Both the position numbers and the translations under genes were made by a program. Under the pieces are notes generated by a model. That model worked only from the letters and a program-made list of their open reading frames with translations, did no database searches and was not told the origin of the DNA. Of a DNA stretch of 44,030 nucleotides, positions 33,001 through 41,863 are shown piece after piece (position 1 is the stretch's first letter; every line of letters begins with the position of its first letter). The stretch is from an uncultured Acetatifactor sp. (lineage in GTDB: Bacteria > Bacillota > Clostridia > Lachnospirales > Lachnospiraceae). The DNA is taken from the NCBI GenBank assembly GCA_910584435.1, contig CAJUAP010000003.1, positions 61,740-105,769 of the forward strand, read 5' to 3'.

Positions 33001-33880
33001 TGACAGAGGATACACTTTCATCCTTTTTAGAAGGCAGCCTGTCAAAACGGATTCCTGACAGTTTCACGCCATACTCTTCCAGGGAAGCACACCCCGACAG
33101 AACTTGCAGCTGCTCCAGCTCCCCATCCACCAATGCCCCGTACATATAAGGACCATCCGGTGCTTCACATAACCCTTTTACCTTCTCAAGCTTTTCCACA
33201 CAGCCGTCCACCATCTTATGTAAATGTCCCATAAGATAAGAAGCATAGCTGCTTGCGCACAATTCTTCTACCGTCTGTGCCCCATAATCCTCCTTACGCT
33301 CTTCAAGCCACCTGTCAGGCCATGGAAAACTGCTTGCATACCTTGACAAATTCAGGATATGCTGTTCCAGCACGCTTTCCTTTCCCCCAGGACAGAAGTA
33401 TTCCACACAATAACGGAATTCTTCCCTGCCGGAAGCATAAGACTCTTCAAATAATTCCTGCAGCGCCTCCTGCTGCATCAGTTTAATCTCCCCCTCATCG
33501 GCAATACGGAAGGCTGGGTCCAGGCCGATTTCATTGAAATGATTCCGCAGCAGAAACAGGCAGAAACTGTCAATGGTAGTAATCTGCGCGTTGTGCAGAA
33601 GCGTTGCCTGTCTCTGGATATGTGCAGACTCCTGATTTTCAGCCAGCCTCTTGGAGATGCCTGCGGCAATTCTCTCCCGCATTTCTGCCGCGGCAGCATT
33701 GGTAAATGTCACCACCAGAAGCCTGTCAATATCCACAGGATGTTCTTCATCGCATACCCTGCGGATGATTCGCTCTGCCAGGACAGCCGTTTTGCCGCTC
33801 CCCGCCGCCGCGGATACCAAAATATTACATCCATGTAAATCAATCGCTCTCTGTTGTTCCGGTGTATATGTAACCGCCAT
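30095..33880 (-). CDS. addA: ATP-dependent helicase/nuclease subunit A
   Basis: Large UvrD-like helicase with C-terminal nuclease, 1261 residues, the normal AddA size. Helicase motif I SAAAGSGKTAVLAE is at about 25-38, motif II ILIDEYQDSN near 410, motif VI LYVAMTRAREKL near 900. The PD-(D/E)xK nuclease shows VILDYKTD near 1215. With AddB it resects DNA double-strand ends up to a Chi-like site for recombination repair. ATG at 33880 has AGGAG 5 bases upstream. addB, normally just upstream, is not here: the preceding gene is a sortase behind a terminator, and addA has its own promoter. Confidence 0.94.
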   Translation of the reverse strand: MAVTYTPEQQRAIDLHGCNILVSAAAGSGKTAVLAERIIRRVCDEEHPVDIDRLLVVTFTNAAAAEMRERIAAGISKRLAENQESAHIQRQATLLHNAQITTIDSFCLFLLRNHFNEIGLDPAFRIADEGEIKLMQQEALQELFEESYASGREEFRYCVEYFCPGGKESVLEQHILNLSRYASSFPWPDRWLEERKEDYGAQTVEELCASSYASYLMGHLHKMVDGCVEKLEKVKGLCEAPDGPYMYGALVDGELEQLQVLSGCASLEEYGVKLSGIRFDRLPSKKDESVSSVKRELAKAMRAEVKETLQKLEERFFATPLELAARQGAACREPVATLIDLVLDFHKRMREKKQEKKVIDFSDMEHYALDILLKVQEADGCADGSMGSIVKPSSVALEYRDHFVEILIDEYQDSNIVQEYLLKAVSGEEDGHFNRFMVGDVKQSIYRFRLARPELFLEKYNTYKAAGDNGVVEGDGIAGEDKTVREDKIVPADCCRIDLSKNFRSRTSVVDAVNDVFGRLMSEAVGRIPYDERAVLYPGAEYPERGGCESELLLIEKPGRENEVGDKEAEALAIARKIKELCGSFQVLDKESRTLQPARYSDMVILLRTNSGWDEEFKAVLEREGIPVYITSKTGYFAASEVQELLQFLRVLDNPCQDIPLFGVMKSMFGGFSEEEIAQIRSRKKGCSLYEALKVFSVGDGQKQEQETKGSKPMCLQEKAAAFMQMIASYRECTVYLPIRELLTKLVEDFGYLDYVTALPAGSKRRANVEMLFTKASDFEKTSYFGLFHFIRYMEQLEKYDVDYGEAGLLDENADVVRIMSIHKSKGLEFPITFVSGLHKRFNMQDVNQTLILDMDLGLAADYVDPEKRVRNKTLRRMALSGKLREDSLSEELRVLYVAMTRAREKLILTGVLEKASERWEQFCQSYASGDGRLSYLEFMEAGSYLDLLLPVLPGTSVKVSVVEQEDGVRGEITEQMQLLHKRKILRLEGRVEGYAQDREGEDVEGGFAGEGEQAFLRLKKRLHAVYPYAGLAELYTKTTVSELKIAAMADKDEAAYHTFEEREVLPYIPMFRREEEKISGTVRGNAYHRVMELLDFESLMGLPPEELAAGVHEFLCREVESRRLKEEYFQAIREKRIVKFLRSDLAKRMWKAQKKGALYREQPFVLGIDARRLKEGFPKEETVLIQGIVDVFFVEEDGLVILDYKTDAISSMAELWNRYETQMDYYQEAIRKLMDMPVKERILYSFHLEDYLPLDDNKSF

Positions 33881-33926
33881 ATTCGCTCCTGTTCCATCGC
33901 CGTTCAAGACAGCGAATACTTCAACA

Positions 33927-33941
33927 CAGCATCGAATGCTG
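33927..33941 (-). other. Small hairpin in the addA leader
   Basis: CAGCAT/ATGCTG with a 3-base loop, between the promoter and the ribosome site. Confidence 0.45.
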
Positions 33942-33955
33942 CTTCTCGCTTCTAT

Positions 33956-33984
33956 ATTTTACCTCCATAAGCCATTGATGTCAA
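33956..33984 (-). promoter_or_regulatory. Promoter of addA
   Basis: Minus-strand TTGACA (33984-33979), a 17-base spacer and TAAAAT (33961-33956), starting just after the sortase terminator. Confidence 0.8.
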
Positions 33985-33992
33985 ACCCCACG

Positions 33993-34027
33993 AAAAAACC
34001 TTTCCCGAAAACTGCCGGGAAAGGTTT
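33993..34027 (-). terminator. Terminator of the surface protein-sortase unit
   Basis: Minus-strand AAACCTTTCCCG pairs perfectly over 12 bp with CGGGAAAGGTTT, loop of 8 bases, followed by a T6 run (33998-33993). Confidence 0.92.
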
Positions 34028-34059
34028 CAACTTTATGTCATCCGCATTCTTTCACATAT

Positions 34060-34908
34060 TTACTTCAGAACCCCCATCACAACAAAGTGTGCATTCTCAA
34101 ATTCATAGCTGCAGGTCGAAAGCGTCACCACCTTTTCTCCTGCCGCCGGAGTCACCCTGCTCTGGAACAAAGACTTCTCTGCCATCTCCGACTTCCATGC
34201 AGTAAATTCTTCTTCCGAAGGAAATGACAGCTTCCATACATCGCTGTCCACCGTTGTGACAAATGCCGCAAAAACTGCAATACAGTAGGTCCGCTCCGGT
34301 GTCACCAGCCAGATTTCCCCGTGCTCATCATAATACTCCTGTTCCGCGTACTTCTTCAGCTCGGCAAACATAGAACCATTGTTCATGTTATGCCCCTGTA
34401 TCACACTGTTTGCATCCTGAAAGCTCCTGTCGTTTCCACAGTCCAGGAAAATACTGCCGCATTTATTTTCGCGTCCGTCCGCCATCCGATACAGATATTC
34501 TTCATTGGCTTCGCCCTGTACCACCGGATAATTAATGGGAGTTCCGGCGCTGTAAATCCATCCGAGAATATCCGGGTTAATTGTCTGCAGTCCGTCAAAG
34601 TCCACAACGGGAAATCCTGTGCCCACAGAGCCATTGCCTCCGTTTTCTCCCGCCAATGTCCCGGACATACCCGCAGCTCCTCCGGCCTCCGGTATCACCG
34701 CAGACGCCTCAGAACTGTCTGCGGTTTCCCCGGGTTCCGGTTCCGCCGCAGACGTTGCCGCCGGCAGGAAAACGTAGTCCTGAAGCTGAATATAAGCCCT
34801 ATCCCCTTCCATATATTCCCGGAGCATAAGTAATATTACAATACCGGCCGCCGCTATAACAATTGCAAAAAACACAATCAATGCAGCTTCATGCTTTTTT
34901 AACTTCAT
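34060..34908 (-). CDS. Class B sortase with Arg-to-His change at the active site
   Basis: Membrane-anchored transpeptidase of 282 residues. An N-terminal anchor (about 8-30) is followed by a Gly/Ser/Glu-rich linker (about 50-95). The catalytic domain has NPDILGWIY, the catalytic histidine in VIQGHNM and the catalytic cysteine in TLSTCSYEFENA. The family's third residue, an arginine usually read in ENARFVV, is here histidine (ENAHFVVMG, codon CAC). Class B enzymes cleave a C-terminal sorting signal and attach the protein to peptidoglycan or pili. It starts 24 bases after the stop of the giant surface protein, whose signal VKTGD is its probable substrate. The changed residue may lower or alter activity. 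Confidence 0.9.
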   Translation of the reverse strand: MKLKKHEAALIVFFAIVIAAAGIVILLMLREYMEGDRAYIQLQDYVFLPAATSAAEPEPGETADSSEASAVIPEAGGAAGMSGTLAGENGGNGSVGTGFPVVDFDGLQTINPDILGWIYSAGTPINYPVVQGEANEEYLYRMADGRENKCGSIFLDCGNDRSFQDANSVIQGHNMNNGSMFAELKKYAEQEYYDEHGEIWLVTPERTYCIAVFAAFVTTVDSDVWKLSFPSEEEFTAWKSEMAEKSLFQSRVTPAAGEKVVTLSTCSYEFENAHFVVMGVLK

Positions 34909-34932
34909 ATACGTTCTCTTTTCCGCAGCTCT

Positions 34933-37900
34933 CTATTTCTTTCTACGATATCTTATATACATAGTCACTCCAATGCCCATTCCCGAAACCACAATAAATG
35001 CCATACACATGGCCAGAATATTTCCCATGTGGTCACCGGTCTTCACAGGTGCACTGACTTGTTCTTCTGATGTATTCTGAATCGAATCGTCTTCGTCGTC
35101 CCCATCATCCTCATCGGGCTGTGATGACGGTATGGGCTTCGGTGTTTCTTCCGGCTGCGGTGTCCGGCCGGGTTCCGGTGTCTCTCCCGGCTGCGGTGTC
35201 TGGCCGGGTTTCGGTGTTTCTCCCGGCTGCGGTGTCTGGCCGGGTTCCGGTGTTTCTTCAGGTTCCGGTGAAGGCGTGGACTCAGAACCAACCCTGTACC
35301 AGCCGATGGCAAACGGCGAAGCGCCTGTTATCAGCAGTTCCAGCCCCTGTTCCGTCTTGGTAAACGTTTCATCCACTACCTCTCCCACTTTATCCTGGGG
35401 ACACATCGTAATCAGATGCCTGACAACAAAATTATAATCCGTTCCGTTTGTTCCCTCCGGATAATCCAGAAGAATCTTGATGCCCCCTGTAGGGAAGTTT
35501 TCGGCTGTAGCATCCTCTTCGTCCACCACTTGGCCGCCCTGCATGATCTTAACTTTGACTGCAATCTCCCAAACCACTGTATTCGTATTTGAAATCTCCA
35601 CGTTAAAATCGCTCTGCAGTTTAGAAGCTGCATCCTTGGCCAGGTAGTCCTTCAGCTCTTCCGCCGTATTGCACACTATCCCCTGCTCTGATAACTTCTG
35701 CTTCAACTCTTCAGAAGGTTCCGGCACTTCTTTCTTCTCCACGGCATAATCATAAGCTTTTTCTTCCCTGGGAGTGCCGTACTTTATCCTTGCCGTAGGT
35801 AGTTCCATAGCCAGCACGGATTCCCTGTTGTCCTCACCCAGGTAAAAGCCCACATGAGGCGGCTGATTATATGCCGTATTCTGGTTTGCAACCGCATTGC
35901 GGTATACAGGATCGTGCATCAATGTGTAAATCATATAATCTGTTTCTTCCGTGGTCATATAAACGCGGATTTCCGTATCATCCTCATTTCTCAGCACAAC
36001 TTCTTCACGCCAGTCGCCGAACAAATCTGCGGTCAAACAAGGTGTCTTCTTGGTAGAATTATTCGTCTTGGTTCCCTCCATTACCATAAGGGTATCCACT
36101 TTATTATCCACCCAATCATACTTGGTAACCGCCCAGTCATCATCCGTAGCGATACCATCGCCCAGTTCACTGAGCAGGTCGCCGTCCCAGTACATTCTCC
36201 AGTTCATGGAAACAGGTATATTACCGGAAATTATAGAACCGTCAAATGCATATATGCCGCTTCCTGTAGACGCTGACCAATATTCATAGCCAGGGGTCGG
36301 CGTAATATTGGCCGCAATTGCACGCCCCACATCCTTCAGTGTAAACCAGGAACCGCCGATACGGGCGCCTGTACGGGCATTCACCAGAGCCGCATTCATT
36401 GTGGATATCTCTTTATCCTCATTTGGCGTAAATACATACAGATCATTGCTGTCAGGATTCATTGCCGCCAGATGGATGGTATCTGCATGACCTGACATAT
36501 CCTGTCCTTCTTTTCCGTCCTTCACCCAGAGCACACTGCCGTCATGATCGATTGCCAATGCGCCGATGATCAGTTCGTCAAAGCCATCCTTGTCGATATC
36601 ACCGGTGGACATATTGTGGTTGCCTTTACCGGCTTCATTCTCACCGGTCTGCCTCACAAAATTCCACTCCTTCTGCAGTCTGCCGTCCCTTAACGTATAT
36701 GCAATCACTGTCGTTTTCGCATAATACCCTCTATTTAAAAGCACTGCCGGGATTGTCTCCGTACTGTCTGCTGCCTTGGGCAGGTATGCAATTGCAATAT
36801 TGTACCGCGCGGAACGGTTTCCGCCATCATTTTTACCGCCCCCGGATGTACCCCAATCGGTAAATTCACCGGTAGTATTCTCATAAGCAATAGAATCAAT
36901 TACCTCTCCGGTCAAGCCGTTAAATACGGTGACATACTCATTGGAATTCTTATTGACATGGCCGTTTGCCTCAATGTTGGTTCCGGGCTTCACGCTCCTG
37001 TCTCCAACATAGGACACAATAGTGCTCTCATCACTCATGTCAAACCTGCCCTCTGCATTGGGCTTGTAGCTTATAGTGCCGTCAGAGGTCTTGATGAAAA
37101 GCTCCGCCTTGCCATCCTCATCCAGATCATAGAGCATGAACTGATTGAAATGTGCACCGGAAGGCATCTCCAGCCCTAAGTTCAGTCTCCAGAGAGGTGT
37201 TCCATCCAGCTCATACAGATCAAAAATGGTAGGAGAGGAAGGTCCGTTTGCCATACCGGAATCAAATGCATTGTCGGGATACCATTTCACAATAAACTCA
37301 TACTCACCGTCTCCGTCCACATCCGCCACACCCATATCGTTCAGCGTATAAGCGGCAAGGTTTCCGTCCTTGGCAGGCTGGGGATCCGGCTTCTGAACAG
37401 AAATGCTCATATAATTCTGTCCGCTTGCTGTTGCCCTTGCGCCTTCATAAGTCACACCTGCCTGTGTTTTAACTACAGTATAGACATCACCTGCCTTACC
37501 CGATGCATCCACAAGGTTCGTTTTGTTCGTAATAGGCGCAGCATTTACTTTCGTGCTGCCCCGGTATACATCAAAGCTGATGTCTTTGTCTGCGCCGTAC
37601 TCATCCGCAAGCAGTCTCCAGGATACGAATACGCCGCCATTTACAGCAACCGCATATACACCGCGATCCAGGTTCTCCATGGTGCGGACATATCCATTAT
37701 AATTGTCCGTGTCTTTCGTATAGCTGATGCGATAATACACATCATAAATATACTTATCTTTATCATCTCTGGGTGCGTCAGGATTCTCATTAGGAGAAAG
37801 CTTGTCCCTCACAATGTCATACACACCGTCCACGGGAACAATATCGGCACCATAGACATAAATGCCCTCTTCCCCCGCATTGAACTCACGGATTGCCGTC

Positions 37901-40900
37901 CACTCACCCACAGCTGCCTTACCCATAGAGCCATCGCTCATCTTCGCGTTCACTTCCTTCGGGAATTCCGCAGGCAATTCCTCTCCGAATGACAGCTCCA
38001 AGGTGTTAGGATTATATACATAAGCAGGGAAAGGATAGCTGGTATAAGTCATGGTAAAGCTTACACTGTACCCGAACACATTTTTCAATTCACCGGGCAC
38101 AAGCTGAGCCGTCCACACATATTCTCCCGCCGGGCTTGTCTCTAAGTCAAACGCAGGATCTGCCGTCCACTCACCCACAGGAACCTGTGTCTTGGTATTA
38201 TTTCCCAACGTAGCCTCAACCGTCTCAGGAAATGTGAACTGATCCCAAAGCGACCTTGCCACATTGACATTCGCAGGATTCTTGACACCTACGATCCAGT
38301 CCGAATCAAAAGGGGTATAATCCAAAACCACATTGTCCAGCCCCATCTCTGCAGCACTTCCCTCGTTTGCTGTCCGGTCCAGACGCATAACCAGCGTGGA
38401 AAGACCATTTGCCGATGCCTCTATGGGAACCTCAGCGGTATAGGACTTACTTGGATCATCTCTCTCCGCAATTTCCAGTTTGGCGGTATGAGCATAATAA
38501 TCAAAGACAAGCTTCACGGTAAACCACTTGTTCTGTCCGCCCAGCCCCGTATCCACTCTGTCATCCTCTGAAATGGAACCGTCAAATTCAGGCTGCACCG
38601 TAGTATTGTTATAATCACCCTTTGTAAAATAAGTAATCTTATAGTCAGAATCAAAACGCAAAGTGAAATAATTCTGGCGATTACTTGCCGAAAAGAAATC
38701 AATGTTGCCGGAACCAATTCCTGCAGGTGCTGCAGTCACAGGCATCCAGTCAAAGGAAATTTCCGCTCCTTTTACCGCATTAGCAGAAAAGTCCATTCTT
38801 GTACCGCGTCCGCCGCCTGCATCCGTTACGCTGGCAAACATATAGCCGTTTCCATTATCCTCCGTCTTATGGCTCAATGTCAGGTATCCGGTGCCTGATG
38901 TCTGATCCAGATTTCCCCATGCGGTAGAAGGGCATATCTCAGATGAGAATGTAAAATCATTGTAATAGTCATGTTCTTCGGTCATAGCCGCATGGTATTC
39001 CATGGTATAGGATGCCTTGAGCTTCTTGGTATTCTCATTCTCTGCAGGCGCAATAATATCTGCCGTCCATGTATAAGCAGCTTTTTTGCCGGGATCAAAT
39101 CCTGCGCATGTCCAACTGTCAGCGTCAATCTCCACATCAATCTTATCTCCGCTTGTCAGCATAGCCGCAACAGTGGCCGGATGCTTATATGTACCTGCCT
39201 CCCATTCTTCCTGCGTCACGGTTACTGTAGGAAGGGCATCCAGGGAGTAAATTGTTACCTTTTCCTCCGAAGTACTGGTATCTTCCACATACGCAAAGAA
39301 GAAATCGTCAATGGTCATGGTTGTAGTTAATTTATTTCCGCTTCCTGTGTCAACGGCTGCAATGGAAAATCCATCGGTCTTCCTTAATATTTCAAGAATA
39401 CTATCTGATACTATCTCTGCTCCATCCAGCTTCATTGTAACGGTATGCGCACTAAAATCAAAAGCAATCTCAACATTATAGGTATTATTGGGACTGATTT
39501 TCGTACCTGTAGCCTTCTTATTATCAAATCCTCCTACAGAATAATACAAATCCGCACTTGCGGTATCTGAACGCATATCATTATTATAAAGTGAGAAAAG
39601 CTCATTTTCACCACTCATAAATGAAATACCCTGATACACCAGATTACTGGTAGATGTCAGTGTACCTACATACCACTCAAATTCTATCTTAGCCGTACTC
39701 ATTTTGGGCAAATCTGCAAAACTCTTCTTAGCAGAGACATTGCCAATTGGTGCTGAACCGTCTGATGAAAACTGCAGCAGTTTATTGCCTATCCACATGT
39801 TATCATCCACTATGCCGATCTTAGATGCCAAACTTCCTTCCATTCCCCATTTGACATCACTTTCATTTTCAAAATCGGTATTTACAACTACCGTACCATC
39901 GGCCTCCGTAACCTGTCTGAGTACATCATAGGACATCTGATAGGTTGCCTTCAGGCCATTTACATTTTCATTCTCGGCAGGAGGATCGATTTCTGCTTCC
40001 CATGTATAAATACCTTTTGAATTCCCGTCAAAAGCAGGTGTACTCACCCATGTATCCGACTTGATAGGCACCTGTATCTTATCACCAGTCAGCAGAGATG
40101 CCTCCACAGCTGCAGGATGCGCATACCCCGCCTGATACTCCGTCTGCGTAAGTCCTATGTTAGGAAGTTCAGCCAGTTTAAAAATGCTGGGCGCAACGTC
40201 CATAGAGCCTTCTGTGTATTCCAAAAGGAAATCATCGATACCTATATTCGCACTGGGCTTAGTACCTTCTGTCTTAAATGCAAACCCCTCAACGGTCTTT
40301 GTCAGCGGGTTAAATGCAACATTGCTGGCAACTACCTCATTATCCATCTTAACTTCCAGCTTGTGAGTCTCAAAATTAATATCCAATACCACATCATGTA
40401 CTGTGTTTGTATCAATCGTCTTTTGTGTCTGAACTTTCTCACTTGCACCATTGACTGTATAATAAAGAGGTGTAGTGGTCTGCCCCTTTCCAGGCTGCCT
40501 GATATCATTCACATACAAGGTTACTATTTCATTGTCCCCATCCTTGATGCAAATCCCCGCATATCCACTATTACTGGTACTGGAAAAACTTGTTGTATAC
40601 CACTTAAAGGATATGACCGCACTCTTCATTTCTGGTGCAGCTTCATCAAACAGGCTCTTAGGAATAGTTCTTGCTGCCTCAGTTGTGACAAGCTGTAAGT
40701 AATGGTTTCCGGCATTTTCGCTGTCTTCCACCACTGCAAGAGTTGTCTTACTCTCCGCTGTCATTCCCCATGTTCCAATGTCCGCTCCTTCAAAATCTTC
40801 ACTAATACTACCTGAATATGTACTATATTCCAAAAGGAAATCATCGATACCTATATTCGCACTGGGCTTAGTACCTTCTGTCTTAAATGCAAACCCCTCA

Positions 40901-41847
40901 ACGGTCTTTGTCAGCGGGTTAAATGCAACATTGCTGGCAACTACCTCATTATCCATCTTAACTTCCAGCTTGTGAGTCTCAAAATTAATATCCAATACCA
41001 CATCATGTACTGTGTTTGTATCAATCGTCTTTTGTGTCTGAACTTTCTCACTTGCACCATTGACTGTATAATAAAGAGGTGTAGTGGTCTGCCCCTTTCC
41101 AGGCTGCCTGATATCATTCACATACAAGGTTACTATTTCATTGTCCCCATCCTTGATGCAAATCCCCGCATATCCACTATTACTGGTACTGGAAAAACTT
41201 GTTGTATACCACTTAAAGGATATGACCGCACTCTTCATTTCTGGTGCAGCTTCATCAAACAGGCTCTTAGGAATAGTTCTTGCTGCCTCAGTTGTGACAA
41301 GCTGTAAGTAATGGTTTCCGGCATTTTCGCTGTCTTCCACCACTGCAAGAGTTGTCTTACTCTCCGCTGTCATCCCCCATGTTCCAATGTCCGCTCCTTC
41401 AAAGCTTTCAGAAATCACATTTTGCGCAGCAGCCTCCGAAAATACGGAAATCTGATTTCCCCATTCTTGCGGCGCATCTGCATTCTCCGGGTTCTCAGGC
41501 TCCTGCGGCAGGACATCTCCCTGCGGCGCATCTGCATTCTCCGGGTTCTCAGACTCCTGCGGCAGGACGTCTCCCTGTGGCGCATCTGCATTCTCCAGGT
41601 TCTCAGGCTCCTGTGGCAGGACGTCTCCCTGTGATACATCCGGATTCTCCGGCGAGACATCCTCCTGTGTTGAAGCATCAGTCTCCGCATCTCCCGGCGA
41701 AACCGTCTCGTCCGTCAGTACAATGGACGGCCCCGCTCCCGGGACGGATAAACCGCCTAAGGCTTCAGCGCCGTACCCCCCAATCGGCAACGGGGAGATC
41801 ACCATGCTGAAACTAAGCATTAACGCCAAAACGCTTTTGTTTAACAT
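34933..41847 (-). CDS. Cell-wall-anchored multidomain rhamnogalacturonan lyase (PL11)
   Basis: A 2304-residue secreted enzyme. Order: signal peptide (1-30); acidic Pro/Glu repeats (about 45-135); two near-identical beta-sandwich modules (about 149-341 and 352-544); diverged modules near 660-870 and 960-1180, each tied to an Ig-like domain ending in WTA(D/Q)-type text; then a family 11 polysaccharide lyase domain (about 1380-2020) with MENLDRGVYAVAVNGGVFVSW split over two segments, DVDGDGEYEFIVKWYPDN, GAHFNQFMLYDLDEDGKAE, ADLFGDWREEVVLR and TLMHDPVYRNAV. After a trailing domain, a Pro-rich wall-spanning linker leads to the sorting signal PVKTGD, a hydrophobic stretch and RYRRKK. PL11 enzymes cut the rhamnose-galacturonate backbone of pectin. 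AAGGAGG precedes ATG at 41847. Confidence 0.93.
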   Translation of the reverse strand: MLNKSVLALMLSFSMVISPLPIGGYGAEALGGLSVPGAGPSIVLTDETVSPGDAETDASTQEDVSPENPDVSQGDVLPQEPENLENADAPQGDVLPQESENPENADAPQGDVLPQEPENPENADAPQEWGNQISVFSEAAAQNVISESFEGADIGTWGMTAESKTTLAVVEDSENAGNHYLQLVTTEAARTIPKSLFDEAAPEMKSAVISFKWYTTSFSSTSNSGYAGICIKDGDNEIVTLYVNDIRQPGKGQTTTPLYYTVNGASEKVQTQKTIDTNTVHDVVLDINFETHKLEVKMDNEVVASNVAFNPLTKTVEGFAFKTEGTKPSANIGIDDFLLEYSTYSGSISEDFEGADIGTWGMTAESKTTLAVVEDSENAGNHYLQLVTTEAARTIPKSLFDEAAPEMKSAVISFKWYTTSFSSTSNSGYAGICIKDGDNEIVTLYVNDIRQPGKGQTTTPLYYTVNGASEKVQTQKTIDTNTVHDVVLDINFETHKLEVKMDNEVVASNVAFNPLTKTVEGFAFKTEGTKPSANIGIDDFLLEYTEGSMDVAPSIFKLAELPNIGLTQTEYQAGYAHPAAVEASLLTGDKIQVPIKSDTWVSTPAFDGNSKGIYTWEAEIDPPAENENVNGLKATYQMSYDVLRQVTEADGTVVVNTDFENESDVKWGMEGSLASKIGIVDDNMWIGNKLLQFSSDGSAPIGNVSAKKSFADLPKMSTAKIEFEWYVGTLTSTSNLVYQGISFMSGENELFSLYNNDMRSDTASADLYYSVGGFDNKKATGTKISPNNTYNVEIAFDFSAHTVTMKLDGAEIVSDSILEILRKTDGFSIAAVDTGSGNKLTTTMTIDDFFFAYVEDTSTSEEKVTIYSLDALPTVTVTQEEWEAGTYKHPATVAAMLTSGDKIDVEIDADSWTCAGFDPGKKAAYTWTADIIAPAENENTKKLKASYTMEYHAAMTEEHDYYNDFTFSSEICPSTAWGNLDQTSGTGYLTLSHKTEDNGNGYMFASVTDAGGGRGTRMDFSANAVKGAEISFDWMPVTAAPAGIGSGNIDFFSASNRQNYFTLRFDSDYKITYFTKGDYNNTTVQPEFDGSISEDDRVDTGLGGQNKWFTVKLVFDYYAHTAKLEIAERDDPSKSYTAEVPIEASANGLSTLVMRLDRTANEGSAAEMGLDNVVLDYTPFDSDWIVGVKNPANVNVARSLWDQFTFPETVEATLGNNTKTQVPVGEWTADPAFDLETSPAGEYVWTAQLVPGELKNVFGYSVSFTMTYTSYPFPAYVYNPNTLELSFGEELPAEFPKEVNAKMSDGSMGKAAVGEWTAIREFNAGEEGIYVYGADIVPVDGVYDIVRDKLSPNENPDAPRDDKDKYIYDVYYRISYTKDTDNYNGYVRTMENLDRGVYAVAVNGGVFVSWRLLADEYGADKDISFDVYRGSTKVNAAPITNKTNLVDASGKAGDVYTVVKTQAGVTYEGARATASGQNYMSISVQKPDPQPAKDGNLAAYTLNDMGVADVDGDGEYEFIVKWYPDNAFDSGMANGPSSPTIFDLYELDGTPLWRLNLGLEMPSGAHFNQFMLYDLDEDGKAELFIKTSDGTISYKPNAEGRFDMSDESTIVSYVGDRSVKPGTNIEANGHVNKNSNEYVTVFNGLTGEVIDSIAYENTTGEFTDWGTSGGGKNDGGNRSARYNIAIAYLPKAADSTETIPAVLLNRGYYAKTTVIAYTLRDGRLQKEWNFVRQTGENEAGKGNHNMSTGDIDKDGFDELIIGALAIDHDGSVLWVKDGKEGQDMSGHADTIHLAAMNPDSNDLYVFTPNEDKEISTMNAALVNARTGARIGGSWFTLKDVGRAIAANITPTPGYEYWSASTGSGIYAFDGSIISGNIPVSMNWRMYWDGDLLSELGDGIATDDDWAVTKYDWVDNKVDTLMVMEGTKTNNSTKKTPCLTADLFGDWREEVVLRNEDDTEIRVYMTTEETDYMIYTLMHDPVYRNAVANQNTAYNQPPHVGFYLGEDNRESVLAMELPTARIKYGTPREEKAYDYAVEKKEVPEPSEELKQKLSEQGIVCNTAEELKDYLAKDAASKLQSDFNVEISNTNTVVWEIAVKVKIMQGGQVVDEEDATAENFPTGGIKILLDYPEGTNGTDYNFVVRHLITMCPQDKVGEVVDETFTKTEQGLELLITGASPFAIGWYRVGSESTPSPEPEETPEPGQTPQPGETPKPGQTPQPGETPEPGRTPQPEETPKPIPSSQPDEDDGDDEDDSIQNTSEEQVSAPVKTGDHMGNILAMCMAFIVVSGMGIGVTMYIRYRRKK
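35142..35261 (-). repeat. 36-bp repeat in the wall-spanning linker
   Basis: CCGGCTGCGGTGTC recurs at 35151, 35187 and 35223. Each unit encodes 12 residues of the type TPQPGETPKPGQ, a rigid linker that holds the enzyme away from the wall. Confidence 0.85.
40217..41403 (-). repeat. 609-bp tandem duplication inside the surface lyase gene
   Basis: Bases 40217-40794 and 40826-41403 match over 578 bases with about one difference seen (T/C near 40774). The offset is 609 bases, or 203 codons, so the frame is kept and one complete beta-sandwich module is duplicated. The near-identity, including third codon positions, means a very recent event or ongoing gene conversion. Confidence 0.95.
41469..41630 (-). 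repeat. 54-bp minisatellite near the mature N-terminus of the surface lyase
   Basis: Three units start at 41469, 41523 and 41577; each encodes 18 residues of the type QGDVLPQEPENPENADAP. A degenerate unit continues to about 41660. Confidence 0.9.
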
Positions 41848-41863
41848 TTTGCTCCTCCTTAAC

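Noticed and set aside
40117..41307. Duplicate plus-strand frames in the surface lyase gene
   Set aside because: They duplicate only because the lyase gene itself carries the 609-bp duplication.
215..41847. ABC permease as part of the same pectin-use locus as the PL11 lyase
   Set aside because: LplB-type permeases do import pectin oligosaccharides in Bacillus, but the two genes are more than 33 kb apart with unrelated operons between.
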